In this document: one piece after another, positions 1-7,960 of the stretch
Numbering within the stretch: the stretch's first letter is position 1
Layout: each line of letters begins with the position of its first letter
NCBI GenBank assembly: GCA_031262985.1
Contig: JAISGQ010000039.1
Location: 1 to 33,248 of the forward strand
DNA: 33,248 bases
Reading direction: 5' to 3'
DNA from: Oscillospiraceae bacterium
Lineage (GTDB): Bacteria; Bacillota; Clostridia; Oscillospirales; Acutalibacteraceae
Position numbers and translations under genes: made by a program
The notes under the pieces: generated by a model
The model's database searches: none
The model's input: only the letters and a program-made list of their open reading frames with translations
Told to the model about the DNA's origin: nothing

Positions 1-2
1 AG

Positions 3-531
3 AAAAACGCAGGAGGGGGTAGGAAAAAATGTCCCTAAGGACATTTTTTCCGCAGGGGAACCCTCGTCGGGGGTTCCCCTGTATAGGTCGCCGTGCGACC
101 TATAGGGCATCCCCGTTAGTAAAACTTGCGTTTACCTCACATTGCGAAGGCTTCCGAGAGCAGAGCGAGTAGGCGGCACTTACGACATATATCTTATAAA
201 CGTGCGTTGACCGCACGTTATTGAGAACACTTTATTGAACTCACTTTTTACCGCACGTTATTGAGAACACGCTATTCAGGCTTCCGAAATTAGCGGCGAA
301 TTGAAATTGCTTTAAATGCGTTGCCGTTTCGGTTAAATATCGTTACTTGCACGATGACAGTCGGCAAAATAAGACGGAAGTAACCTTCGCAAGTGTTGCA
401 ATGCCCTAATTCCCCTAACGGGGATGCCCTATAGGTCGCACGGCGACCTATACAGGGGAACCCCCGACGAGGGTTCCCCTGCGGAAAAAATGTCCTTAGG
501 GACATTTTTTCCTACCCCCTCCTGCGTTTTT
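3..531. repeat. 117-bp perfect inverted repeat with 295-bp spacer
   Basis: Bases 3-119 are, by eye, the exact reverse complement of 415-531. Each arm is itself a string of short palindromes. The spacer 120-414 has no convincing gene. It contains two copies of a 21-base direct repeat (210-230 and 250-270), a hairpin AACGTGCG/CGCACGTT around 199-219, and two copies of AGGCTTCCGA. The only long open frame here (minus, about 290-505) lies in the repeat and is not believable. The right arm continues into the repeat that recurs at the far end of the window. The arrangement could be a natural repeat-in-repeat or an assembly fold-back at a contig end. Confidence 0.85.
210..270. repeat. 21-bp direct repeat, two copies 40 bp apart
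   Basis: The sequence starting ACCGCACGTTATTGAG is present at 210-230 and again at 250-270, identical over 21 bases. The first copy overlaps a hairpin with stem AACGTGCG/CGCACGTT. The 40-bp period is close to four helical turns. No gene is near on either side. With only two copies it is not a CRISPR. Confidence 0.7.
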
Positions 532-718
532 TGAACGCTAAGAGAGTTTCGCTCTCTGCGGAGAGCGACTTAGGGCTCTGCCCGATTCAAAATTAACTTA
601 GAAAACCTCCAAGGAAAGCTCGAAAAAGCTTTCGCCTATGGTTTTTTTGAGCTTTGATTGGTTATAGGTTTTCTTAGTTAATTTTGAATGTGAACCATGC
701 AAGCCTTTGAAAAGGCTT
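430..718 (+). repeat. Composite palindrome-string repeat, copy 1
   Basis: A chain of adjacent perfect or near-perfect palindromes: TATAGGTCGC/GCGACCTATA (430-452), AGGGGAACCC/GGGTTCCCCT (454-480), AAAAAATGTCC/GGACATTTTTT (485-510), CGCTCTC/GAGAGCG (550-567) and AAGCCTTT/AAAGGCTT (701-718). The same blocks in the same order recur at 33051-33248, and the first three are mirrored in 3-119. Copy 1 differs from the copy at 33 kb by an extra 105-bp element at 585-689. Confidence 0.85.
585..689. repeat. 105-bp MITE-like element with 24-bp terminal inverted repeats
   Basis: The ends 585-608 and 666-689 are inverted repeats matching at 23 of 24 positions (ATTCAAAATTAACT then TAGAAAACCT on the left). 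A nested stem AAAGCTC/GAGCTTT with flanking A and T runs (615-655) sits inside. There is no coding capacity. It lies between the palindromes of the composite repeat and is absent from the corresponding place at 33 kb. The end motif (TTAA-YTTAGAAAAC ... GTTTTC) resembles the ends of the repeats at 18433-18634 and 21924-22025, so these may be one family. No target-site duplication is obvious. Confidence 0.6.
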
Positions 719-741
719 GACCTAAACTTTTGCCTCCTTGG

Positions 742-794
742 CAACAGATTGCAGTTAGTGTTTATTTGTGGTCAACAGATTTAAGTTAGTGTTT
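742..794 (+). promoter_or_regulatory. Tandem 22-bp direct repeat upstream of malQ; probable promoter/operator
   Basis: CAACAGATT followed two bases later by AGTTAGTGTTT occurs at 742-763 and 773-794, a period of 31 bp, about three helical turns, as expected for a regulator binding twice on one DNA face. A possible -10 TAGAAT lies at 796-801 with a weak -35 TCAACA at 772-777 (18-bp spacer) inside the second repeat. This suggests a regulated promoter for malQ-glgP. The regulator is not identifiable from sequence. Confidence 0.45.
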
Positions 795-823
795 GTAGAA
801 TAAACCGAAAAGGATATAAATCT

Positions 824-2338
824 ATGGTAAAAAAACAAAAACCACTCCGGCGGGCAGCAGGTATCCTCATGCCCGTCTCCTCCCTCCCCTCCAACTACGG
901 AATAGGTACGCTGGGTAAGGACGCGTTCAAATTTGTCGATTTTCTCAAGGCGGCAGGGCAGACCTACTGGCAGGTTCTCCCCGTATGCCCCACAAGCTAC
1001 GGTGACTCCCCCTACCAGTCATTCTCCACATTCGCGGGAAACCCATACTTCATAGACATAGACCTTCTGATAGACGAGGGGCTGCTCACCAAATCGGAGG
1101 CGGACAGCTACGATTTCGGAAGCGACAAGGAGGCTGTCGACTACGGCAAACTATTTGAATCGCGCTTCGAACTCCTGAAAAGAGCCTTTTCGCGGAGCAG
1201 TCACAAGGAGGAGCAGGAGTATATCTTCTTCCACAAAGAATATGCGGAAAATTTAGACGACTACTGCTTCTTTATGTCGCTGAAATTCTATTTCGACAAC
1301 CTCCCGTGGACACAGTGGGACGACGATATTCGCCTGAGAAAGCCCAAGGCACTCCTCAAATACAGAGAGGCACTCGCCGAGGATATAGACTTCTGGTGGT
1401 TTTTGCAGTACAAATTCTTCTCCCAATGGAACAAGCTCAAGGAGTACGCAAACTCGCTTGGCATCGAGATTGTAGGCGACCTGCCCATATATGTAGCCAT
1501 GGACAGCGCGGACACGTGGACAGACTACACGCAGTTCCTCCTCGACTACGACAGAAAGCCGATAGATGTAGCAGGAGTACCGCCCGACTATTTCTCCGCG
1601 ACAGGGCAGCTCTGGGGCAATCCCCTCTACGACTGGGATAAGATGGAGCAGAACAATTTTGCTTGGTGGAAAAGGAGAATGAGCTTCTGCGCCAACCTCT
1701 ACGACATAATAAGGATAGACCACTTTATCGGGTTTGTCCGCTACTACGCCATTCCCGCAGAGGACGACACCGCCATGGGCGGCGAGTACCGCGAGGGTCC
1801 GGGCATAAAGCTCCTCGACGCGATAGGCGAGGTGATAGGGAGCAAGAAAATTATCGCGGAGGATTTGGGCGTAGTGCCTCCCGCTGTGGTTCGCCTCCTC
1901 GCAAAGACTGGGTATCCCGGCATGAAGGTGCTGATGTTCGGGCTTGACGAAAACCCCGAAAACTCTTTCCTCCCGCACAACTACGAGCGAAACTGCGTGG
2001 TGTACGGCGGCACTCACGACAACGATACGCTAAGGGGCTACTACGACGCACGGCCGCCCCGAAAACTGCGCCACACCATGGAGTACCTCAATGTCAAGCG
2101 CAAGAAGGACTTGGTGTGGGCGACGATAAAGGCAGGCTTCATGAGCGTAGCCGACACCGTAATCTTCCAGATGCAGGACTATCTTGAGTTGCCCTCAAAG
2201 GCGCGGATGAACTACCCCTCTACCCTCGGCGGCAATTGGGAGTGGCGTTCGCTGAGAGAAGATTTCTCAGACGAGCTGGCGCAAAGGATACTGACAACCA
2301 CCAAAACTTACGCAAGAACAACGGAGGCAAAGAAATGA
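824..2338 (+). CDS. malQ: 4-alpha-glucanotransferase (amylomaltase), GH77
   Basis: Cytoplasmic disproportionating enzyme that transfers 1,4-alpha-glucan segments between maltodextrins, feeding longer chains to glycogen phosphorylase. The 504-residue length is normal for GH77. Visible family features are the N-terminal AAGILMPVSSLPSNYGIG, the YGDSPYQSFSTFAGNPYFID stretch, the nucleophile Asp in RIDHFIGF (about residue 299), the acid/base Glu in IAEDLGVV (about 346), and GGTHDNDT (Asp about 399). The start at 824 follows an AAAGGA about 11 bases upstream. The stop overlaps the glgP start as ATGA, so the two are translated from one message. The direct repeats just upstream may be the operator. 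Confidence 0.97.
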   Translation: MVKKQKPLRRAAGILMPVSSLPSNYGIGTLGKDAFKFVDFLKAAGQTYWQVLPVCPTSYGDSPYQSFSTFAGNPYFIDIDLLIDEGLLTKSEADSYDFGSDKEAVDYGKLFESRFELLKRAFSRSSHKEEQEYIFFHKEYAENLDDYCFFMSLKFYFDNLPWTQWDDDIRLRKPKALLKYREALAEDIDFWWFLQYKFFSQWNKLKEYANSLGIEIVGDLPIYVAMDSADTWTDYTQFLLDYDRKPIDVAGVPPDYFSATGQLWGNPLYDWDKMEQNNFAWWKRRMSFCANLYDIIRIDHFIGFVRYYAIPAEDDTAMGGEYREGPGIKLLDAIGEVIGSKKIIAEDLGVVPPAVVRLLAKTGYPGMKVLMFGLDENPENSFLPHNYERNCVVYGGTHDNDTLRGYYDARPPRKLRHTMEYLNVKRKKDLVWATIKAGFMSVADTVIFQMQDYLELPSKARMNYPSTLGGNWEWRSLREDFSDELAQRILTTTKTYARTTEAKK

Positions 2339-4695
2339 ACGAACAGCTTAGGAGCGGTATAGAGCAGGTTCTCCTGTTTGATTTCGGCAGGACAATCAAA
2401 TCGGCGGACACGCGAATGTTATACTCCGCCATATCGAAGGCGGCTGCCGCACTCTCATACAAAAACGCGGAGGAGAAACCCGCAGGAAAGAAGGCTTGCT
2501 ACCTCTCCGCCGAATTTCTCGTGGGGAGGCTGATATACAGCAATCTCTTCAATTTAGGGTTTCTCTCCGACACCGAGGAGATACTCGCGGCGAACGGACA
2601 CTCCCTCTCCGACTTCGAGGAGATAGAGGACGATGCTCTCGGCAACGGAGGACTTGGGCGGCTCGCCGCCTGCTTCCTCGACTCCGCCGCCACACACGGA
2701 ATCGCCCTCGGCGGCTACGGAATCAGATATAAGTACGGCTTATTCAAGCAGAAGTTTGAAAACGGCTTCCAGAAGGAGTACGCCGACGACTGGCAAGCGT
2801 TCGGCGACCCGTGGTCGGTAAGGCGGGAGGAACTTTCGGTGAAGGTTCGCTTCGGCGACCAAACCGTCCTCGCCGTTCCCTACGATATGCCGATAATCGG
2901 CTACGGAGGAAAGACGGTCAACACTCTGCGCCTGTGGCAGTCGGAGGCGGAGAACAGCTTCGATTTCGACTCCTTCAACAAAAATAAGCGGAGCGACGCG
3001 GTGTCGGAGAGGATACGCGCAGAGGAGATTTCCGCCACTCTCTACCCCAACGACGAAACCGATTACGGCAAGGCACTTCGCATAAAGCAGGAGTACTTTT
3101 TCTCCTCCGCCTCGATTCAGGATATAGTCAGGGAGTATACGGCGACACATGGAAGCGACTTCTCGCGCTTTTCCGACCTCTACGCCGTTCAGCTCAACGA
3201 CACGCACCCCGTAGTCGCCATCCCCGAGCTTATAAGAATACTCGCCGAGGACTACGACCTTGGCTTTGACGAGGCGTTTGAGATAGCGAGGAAAACCTTC
3301 GCCTACACCAACCACACCGTCATGGCGGAGGCTCTCGAGAAGTGGTACGCGGGGCTTTTTGTGACAGTACTCCCACAGATTTACAAGTATATAATACTCA
3401 TCGACTACAAGCTCTCTACCTACCTTCGCGGCAGAGGAATAAGGGGCAAGGAGGCGAAGCAGTACGCGCTGATTTCGGAAAATATGATACATATGGCGCG
3501 TCTCGCTGTGTTTGTCTCCCACTCGGTCAACGGAGTGGCTGAAATTCACACAGAAATACTCAAAAATGACGCCCTCAAGGAGTGGTACGCCCTCTATCCC
3601 GACAAGTTCAACAACAAGACCAACGGCATTACTCCCAGACGCTGGCTCGCGCTCGCCAACCCCGCACTCTCAAGCTACATAACGGAAAAGATAGGCGACG
3701 GCTGGATTACCGATTTGGAGAAGCTCAAGCAGTTGGAGGGGATTATCTCTGCTCCTTCTGAAATTAACAGATTTATCGAGATTAAAAATCACAACAAGCA
3801 GCGGCTTTGCGACTACATTGAAAAGATGGAGGGGATAAAGCTTGGTTCGAATTTTATATTCGACATACAGATAAAACGTCTCCACGAGTACAAGCGGCAG
3901 CTGATGAACGCCTTCTCCATCCTATATATCTACTTCGGGATAAAGGACGGCACAATCAAAAACTTTAATCCCACCGCGTTTATTTTCGGAGCTAAGGCAG
4001 CTCCGGGATACTACAGGGCGAAGGGGATAATTAAGTTTATAAACGAAATAGGAAACCTCATCAACAGCGACAAGGACACCAAGGAGCTGATGAAGGTCGT
4101 TTTCGTTTCAAATTACAACGTAACATATGCGGAGTACCTCACTCCCGCCGCCGACATCTCCGAACAGATTTCCACTGCGGGAACGGAGGCATCAGGCACG
4201 GGAAACATGAAGTTTATGGTAAACGGAGCGGTCACGCTGGGTACTCTTGACGGCGCGAATGTGGAGATTGCCGAGCAGGCGGGAGAGGAGAACAACTACA
4301 TCTTCGGCGCGAGGGTGGAGGACATAGGACGCATTGCCGACTCCTACAACCCCGTGGAGATATACGAAAATAACCCGCTCATAAAGCGGGTTGTGGATAC
4401 GCTGACCGACGGCACGTTCTCCGACGAGGGTACGGGTATGTTCGAGGAGCTGAAAGCCTCCCTCCTCAAGGGGGCGTCGTGGCACAAGCCGGATAACTAC
4501 TACATCCTGCTCGACTTGATTCCCTACTGCGAGGCGCGGCTTCGCGCCAACCGCGACTACTCCGACCGAACCGCATTTGCGAGAAAGTGCTGCGCGAACT
4601 TCATAAACTCCGGCAAATTCTCCTCCGACAGGACTATCAGGCAGTACGCAGAGGAGATATGGGGGCTGACAAGCGGAACAGACGAAGGAAACTAA
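2335..4695 (+). CDS. glgP: Glycogen/starch/alpha-glucan phosphorylase (GT35)
   Basis: Breaks alpha-1,4-glucan with phosphate to give glucose-1-phosphate, using pyridoxal phosphate. The protein of 786 residues is near the usual family length. It shows NGGLGRLAACFLDS near the N-terminus, QLNDTHPVVAIPEL, NKTNGITPRRWL, VQIKRLHEYKRQ-like IQIKRLHEYKRQ, and the cofactor site EASGTGNMKFMVNGAVTLG with the PLP-binding Lys at about residue 626. The frame is open further upstream, but the ATG at 2335 has GGAGG seven bases before it and gives the classic ATGA overlap with malQ. Together the pair mobilises stored or imported glucans. The gene ends at a strong bidirectional terminator. Confidence 0.97.
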   Translation: MNEQLRSGIEQVLLFDFGRTIKSADTRMLYSAISKAAAALSYKNAEEKPAGKKACYLSAEFLVGRLIYSNLFNLGFLSDTEEILAANGHSLSDFEEIEDDALGNGGLGRLAACFLDSAATHGIALGGYGIRYKYGLFKQKFENGFQKEYADDWQAFGDPWSVRREELSVKVRFGDQTVLAVPYDMPIIGYGGKTVNTLRLWQSEAENSFDFDSFNKNKRSDAVSERIRAEEISATLYPNDETDYGKALRIKQEYFFSSASIQDIVREYTATHGSDFSRFSDLYAVQLNDTHPVVAIPELIRILAEDYDLGFDEAFEIARKTFAYTNHTVMAEALEKWYAGLFVTVLPQIYKYIILIDYKLSTYLRGRGIRGKEAKQYALISENMIHMARLAVFVSHSVNGVAEIHTEILKNDALKEWYALYPDKFNNKTNGITPRRWLALANPALSSYITEKIGDGWITDLEKLKQLEGIISAPSEINRFIEIKNHNKQRLCDYIEKMEGIKLGSNFIFDIQIKRLHEYKRQLMNAFSILYIYFGIKDGTIKNFNPTAFIFGAKAAPGYYRAKGIIKFINEIGNLINSDKDTKELMKVVFVSNYNVTYAEYLTPAADISEQISTAGTEASGTGNMKFMVNGAVTLGTLDGANVEIAEQAGEENNYIFGARVEDIGRIADSYNPVEIYENNPLIKRVVDTLTDGTFSDEGTGMFEELKASLLKGASWHKPDNYYILLDLIPYCEARLRANRDYSDRTAFARKCCANFINSGKFSSDRTIRQYAEEIWGLTSGTDEGN

Positions 4696-4713
4696 TACTA
4701 CTCCGTAGATATT

Positions 4714-4759
4714 AAAACAGCGTCAAAGCCTTTGCAGAATTAGGCTTTGACGCTGTTTT
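4714..4759. terminator. Bidirectional intrinsic terminator
   Basis: A 17-bp perfect stem (4714-4730 with 4743-4759) and a 12-base loop. The stem begins with AAAA and ends with TTTT, so it can stop transcription from both sides: glgP from the left and the convergent glycosyltransferase gene from the right. Confidence 0.9.
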
Positions 4760-4791
4760 GGCGTTCGGATTTATGCTAAGGAGAAGTTTTG

Positions 4792-5982
4792 CTACTCTTC
4801 CTCATACAGTTCCGCGTACTCCGCGAGACGCTCGTCGAAGTCGTACCGCTTCGCCCGCAGTGTGCAGGCATCGCTCCCAATAGGCTGTAGGAGCAGTTTT
4901 TTCAGCGCGTCGTACACGCCCTCAGCGGAACGTTCGCACACAATTCCGCAGGTTTCGTCGATAATCTCAGGGCTTCCCCCCGTATCAAAAGTAACCACAG
5001 GAGTGCCGCAGGCGAGTGCCTCCATGTTGACCGTGGGGAAGGTGTCCTCCTTTGTGGGATTGACGAAAACATCGGCGGCGGTGTATATCTCGGCAAGCTC
5101 TGCGCGGTTCTGTGTGCGGTGTATGGAGATGACATCAGGCGGCAATGTGCTGTCGATTTCCGCGTTAGTGCCGACCAGTACTACAGCGAAATTGTCGGGG
5201 AGTATGGCGGCAAGCCGTGAAAACACGTCAAGCCCCTTTCGCTCGCCCCATGAGAAGGAAACTCCCAGCACGACAAATTTATCCTGCAAATTGTGCCTTT
5301 CACGAAAATCACTGTGGGAGGGCTTAAATACGGACAAATCAATGCCGTTATTTATCACTCTGCGCCGATAGCCTGAGAGGTACGACATACCGACTAAATC
5401 AGACAGCCACTGCGACGGAGTGACCACAGTCAAGTCGCGAACTCCCGAAAACCACTTCTTTTTAAGGCGGTACATCGTTTTTGTTTTATCAACCAAGCTC
5501 GCGGGGTACTCCTTGTACTGCGGGCAATCGAAACATCCGCTTTTCCACCTATCGCAGCCGATATAGGCAAAATGCGGGCATTGCCCCGTGAACGACCAGC
5601 AGTCGTGGAGTGTCCACACAGTGCGTATACTCCTCCTCTTTATGTAGCCAAAAAGTATCGGAAGATTGATGTAGCAGTTGTGGAGATTGTGCATATGAAT
5701 TATGTCCGGCTTGATTTTGTCGAGCCAGCTTATAAATTTCAGCGTGGGAATAATCGAAAAACAGCCGTTAAAACCCGTTATCTCCGCAAGCTTAATGTGG
5801 AGGTTTCGGGCGATTCTCCCCTTGATGAAATGCTGGTTCTCGGCTTTGCAGCTCCTCATGCTCAAGCCGTCGGGACAGCAGGTGAACGCAGTATGCCCGC
5901 GTTCACGCGCCTTAGCCGCGATAGTGAGCATGATGTTCCCCGTACTGCCGTAGTTACCGCTGTTTATCTGAACGATTACCAT
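4792..5982 (-). CDS. Glycosyltransferase family 4 (GT-B fold)
   Basis: Predicted retaining glycosyltransferase acting on a nucleotide-sugar donor at the inner face of the membrane, probably for envelope polysaccharide. The 396-residue protein starts with QINSGNYGSTGNIMLTIA, a glycine-rich loop seen in capsule-type GT4 enzymes. It then has IHMHNLHNCYINLP and TLHDCWSFTGQCPHF, a Cys-rich stretch (CDRWKSGCFDCPQY), NNGIDLSVFKP, and the donor-site EDTFPTVNMEALACGTPVV with the E-x7-E pattern. A GGGAGG seven bases upstream supports the ATG. It lies 82 bases downstream of the TSCPD gene on the same strand and may share its promoter. The acceptor sugar cannot be deduced. Confidence 0.9.
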   Translation of the reverse strand: MVIVQINSGNYGSTGNIMLTIAAKARERGHTAFTCCPDGLSMRSCKAENQHFIKGRIARNLHIKLAEITGFNGCFSIIPTLKFISWLDKIKPDIIHMHNLHNCYINLPILFGYIKRRSIRTVWTLHDCWSFTGQCPHFAYIGCDRWKSGCFDCPQYKEYPASLVDKTKTMYRLKKKWFSGVRDLTVVTPSQWLSDLVGMSYLSGYRRRVINNGIDLSVFKPSHSDFRERHNLQDKFVVLGVSFSWGERKGLDVFSRLAAILPDNFAVVLVGTNAEIDSTLPPDVISIHRTQNRAELAEIYTAADVFVNPTKEDTFPTVNMEALACGTPVVTFDTGGSPEIIDETCGIVCERSAEGVYDALKKLLLQPIGSDACTLRAKRYDFDERLAEYAELYEEE

Positions 5983-6064
5983 CGTGTCGCCTCCCTGTTT
6001 GCGTGGGAGGAGCAGTATCAGCCATCCGCTTGCTCCTACTCCCCTACTGCCTACTACTACTTCC

Positions 6065-6328
6065 CTACTGCGCCTTCTGCTCCTGCTCGTATGCCTTTCG
6101 CACAGCCCGCGAGAGCTGGTCGGGGCAGGAGGACGATTTCCTGCCGCAGAGTATGCCGGAGCATTTCTGCTCTATCTCCTCGACGGTGCAGCCCTCCGCG
6201 AATTTGACGATTGCCTGCAGATTGCCGTGGCAGCCTCCGCAAAACTCCACATTCCGAACGATATTTCCCTCCAAATCAAATTTTATCTCGGAAGAGCAGA
6301 TTCCGCTTGTCCTATATGAATGGTGCAT
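6065..6328 (-). CDS. TSCPD domain-containing protein (TIGR03905 type)
   Basis: An 87-residue protein with HHSYRTSGICSSEIKFD at the start, VEFCGGCHGNLQAI in the middle and GRKSSSCPDQLSRAV near the end. This matches the short stand-alone TSCPD family, whose domain is also known from the C-terminal part of vitamin B12-dependent ribonucleotide reductases. The conserved cysteines suggest metal or thiol chemistry, but no function is established. The ATG has an AGGAG about 12 bases upstream; a closer ATG is in another frame and gives only a short peptide. It has its own promoter (6365-6393) and is followed by the glycosyltransferase. Confidence 0.85.
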   Translation of the reverse strand: MHHSYRTSGICSSEIKFDLEGNIVRNVEFCGGCHGNLQAIVKFAEGCTVEEIEQKCSGILCGRKSSSCPDQLSRAVRKAYEQEQKAQ

Positions 6329-6364
6329 GATTTTTCATTTCTCCTTTGGTATTGGTATAGCAGT

Positions 6365-6393
6365 ATAATAACACAAAACTTGCCGAATGTTAA
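6365..6393 (-). promoter_or_regulatory. Promoter for the TSCPD gene
   Basis: On the minus strand TTAACA (6393-6388) is followed after exactly 17 bases by TATTAT (6370-6365). It sits about 40 bases upstream of the ATG at 6328 and diverges from the purA promoter. Confidence 0.6.
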
Positions 6394-6460
6394 GTGAATT
6401 TTGGTGAGGAGGAGTTATTGCTCCGACAATATATATAAATTGCACCCCGCGAATTTGCAC

Positions 6461-6489
6461 TTGATTTAACTGCAAATTTATGGTACAAT
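6461..6489 (+). promoter_or_regulatory. Promoter for purA-guaA
   Basis: TTGATT (6461-6466), a 17-base spacer, and TACAAT (6484-6489) preceded by TGG, an extended -10. Transcription from here would give a leader of about 100 bases before purA. I looked for a purine riboswitch in this leader and see no recognisable aptamer, only a weak stem around GGCAT/ATGCC. Confidence 0.65.
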
Positions 6490-6595
6490 ACCCTGCGTTG
6501 AAAAATCAAATTTTCGGGCATTCGGAGAATGTATGCCAAATTAATTTGCTTAGTACAATTAATACAAAAAATACTTAAATTGGGGTGGTGGCTCT

Positions 6596-7882
6596 GTGGT
6601 AAAGGCTATAGTAGGCGCAAACTGGGGCGATGAGGGCAAGGGCAAACTCACGGATGTTTTTGCCGCTGAGTCGGATATTGTAATCCGCTTTCAGGGCGGC
6701 GCGAACGCGGGACATACAATAATTAACAATTACGGAAAATTCGCTCTCCATCAGCTCCCGTCGGGAGTGTTTCACTCGCACATAACCAACATCATCGGAA
6801 ACGGAGTAGCACTCAACATAAACAGCCTTATGACTGAGCTTCAATCGGTCATTGACAGGGGAGTTCCCACTCCTAAGCTCATGATTTCGGAGCGTACACA
6901 GATTGTCATGCCATACCACGTTCTCTTTGACGAGTACGAGGAGGAGCGGCTGGGTAAGGCGGCTTTCGGCTCTACTAAATCGGGAATCGCGCCTTTCTAC
7001 TCAGATAAGTACTCCAAAATCGGCTTTCAGGTGTGCGAGCTTTTCGACGAGCAGTCGCTGAGAGAAAAGCTCATACGCGTGCTGGAGGTCAAAAACAAGA
7101 TAATAAAGACAATATACGGCAAAGAGGAGATAAGCGTCGACGACATGATGTCGGTCATGCTTAAATACCGCGATATGGTCGCTCCCTACACCGCGAACAC
7201 ATTCGACTTCCTCCAAAAGGCGATTAAGGAGAACAAAACTATCCTCCTCGAGGGACAGCTCGGTTCTCTGCGCGACCCCGACTTCGGGATATATCCGATG
7301 GTTACATCGTCCTCCACACTCGCGAGCTACGGAGCTATCGGCGCGGGTATTCCCGCAAGGGAGATTACGGAGGTTGTCGCCGTGACTAAGGCTTACTCAA
7401 GCTGTGTCGGCGCGGGAGCTTTCACAAGTGAGATTTTCGGAGACGAGGCCGAGCAGCTCCGCAAGCGCGGAGGCGACGGCGGCGAGTACGGTGCTACTAC
7501 AGGACGTCCGCGCCGCATGGGGTACTTCGACTGCGTGGCGACACGGTACGGCTGTGCCGCTCAGGGAGCTACGGACGTGGCACTCACCTGCCTCGATGTG
7601 CTTGGATATATGGACGAAATCAACGTCTGCGTTGCGTATGAGACAGAGGACGGAGTTACAACCTCCTTCCCCGTCACTCCGCTCCTCGAAAAGGCAAAGC
7701 CGGTTATCGAAACGCTCCCCGGCTGGAAATGTGACATAAGAGGAATCACTGATTTTGAACTACTCCCCGAAAACGCGAAGAATTACGTTCGTTTTATTGA
7801 GGAGAAAATCGGCTTCCCCATAACCATAGTGTCTAACGGTCCGGGCAGAGACGAGATAATCTACAGGAACTACGGAAAATAA
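6596..7882 (+). CDS. purA: Adenylosuccinate synthase
   Basis: Joins IMP and aspartate using GTP to make adenylosuccinate, the first step towards AMP. The 428-residue length is standard. Family motifs are ANWGDEGKGKLTD at the N-terminus (P-loop and catalytic Asp), QGGANAGHTI (catalytic His), STKSGIAPFYSDK, EGQLGSLRDPDFGIYPMVTSSS and TTGRPRRMGYFD. The start is a GTG: no other start in this frame lies upstream before a stop, and GGGGTGGTGG immediately upstream can serve as ribosome binding site. guaA follows after 78 bases on the same strand, so purine branch-point genes are linked here. Confidence 0.96.
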   Translation: MVKAIVGANWGDEGKGKLTDVFAAESDIVIRFQGGANAGHTIINNYGKFALHQLPSGVFHSHITNIIGNGVALNINSLMTELQSVIDRGVPTPKLMISERTQIVMPYHVLFDEYEEERLGKAAFGSTKSGIAPFYSDKYSKIGFQVCELFDEQSLREKLIRVLEVKNKIIKTIYGKEEISVDDMMSVMLKYRDMVAPYTANTFDFLQKAIKENKTILLEGQLGSLRDPDFGIYPMVTSSSTLASYGAIGAGIPAREITEVVAVTKAYSSCVGAGAFTSEIFGDEAEQLRKRGGDGGEYGATTGRPRRMGYFDCVATRYGCAAQGATDVALTCLDVLGYMDEINVCVAYETEDGVTTSFPVTPLLEKAKPVIETLPGWKCDIRGITDFELLPENAKNYVRFIEEKIGFPITIVSNGPGRDEIIYRNYGK

Positions 7883-7893
7883 TGTATAGTTAC

Positions 7894-7930
7894 GGGACGT
7901 GTTGACATTATATAAATCGTCAACACGCCC
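7894..7930 (+). terminator. Hairpin between purA and guaA (attenuator or weak terminator)
   Basis: GGGACGTGTTGAC (7894-7906) pairs with GTCAACACGCCC (7919-7930) with one bulged A. The stem is strong, but only TGATTATTTG follows, so termination is likely partial. It may stabilise the upstream purA message or tune guaA expression. Confidence 0.5.
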
Positions 7931-7960
7931 TGATTATTTGAAAGGATGTGCAGTTGTTTT

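Noticed and set aside
290-505. Minus-strand 71-codon frame in the left-end repeats
   Set aside because: It spans the palindromes of the inverted repeat and has no protein-like features.
742-794. CRISPR array (also considered at 210-270 and 18433-18634)
   Set aside because: Only two copies at each place, no regular spacer set, and no cas genes in the window.
1253-2017. Minus-strand open frame opposite malQ, and similar frames opposite glgP (2740-3549) and nrdD
   Set aside because: Shadows of genes with full family signatures on the plus strand.
5572-6207. Plus-strand frame opposite the glycosyltransferase and TSCPD genes
   Set aside because: It overlaps two well-supported minus-strand genes and has no family motif or binding site.
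6490-6595. Purine riboswitch in the purA leader
   Set aside because: No three-way-junction core or conserved loop pairs of a purine aptamer are visible, only weak stems.
7946-7960. Upstream ATG for guaA adding MCSCF
   Set aside because: The purine-rich binding site overlaps it, and family proteins start at the ATG at 7961.
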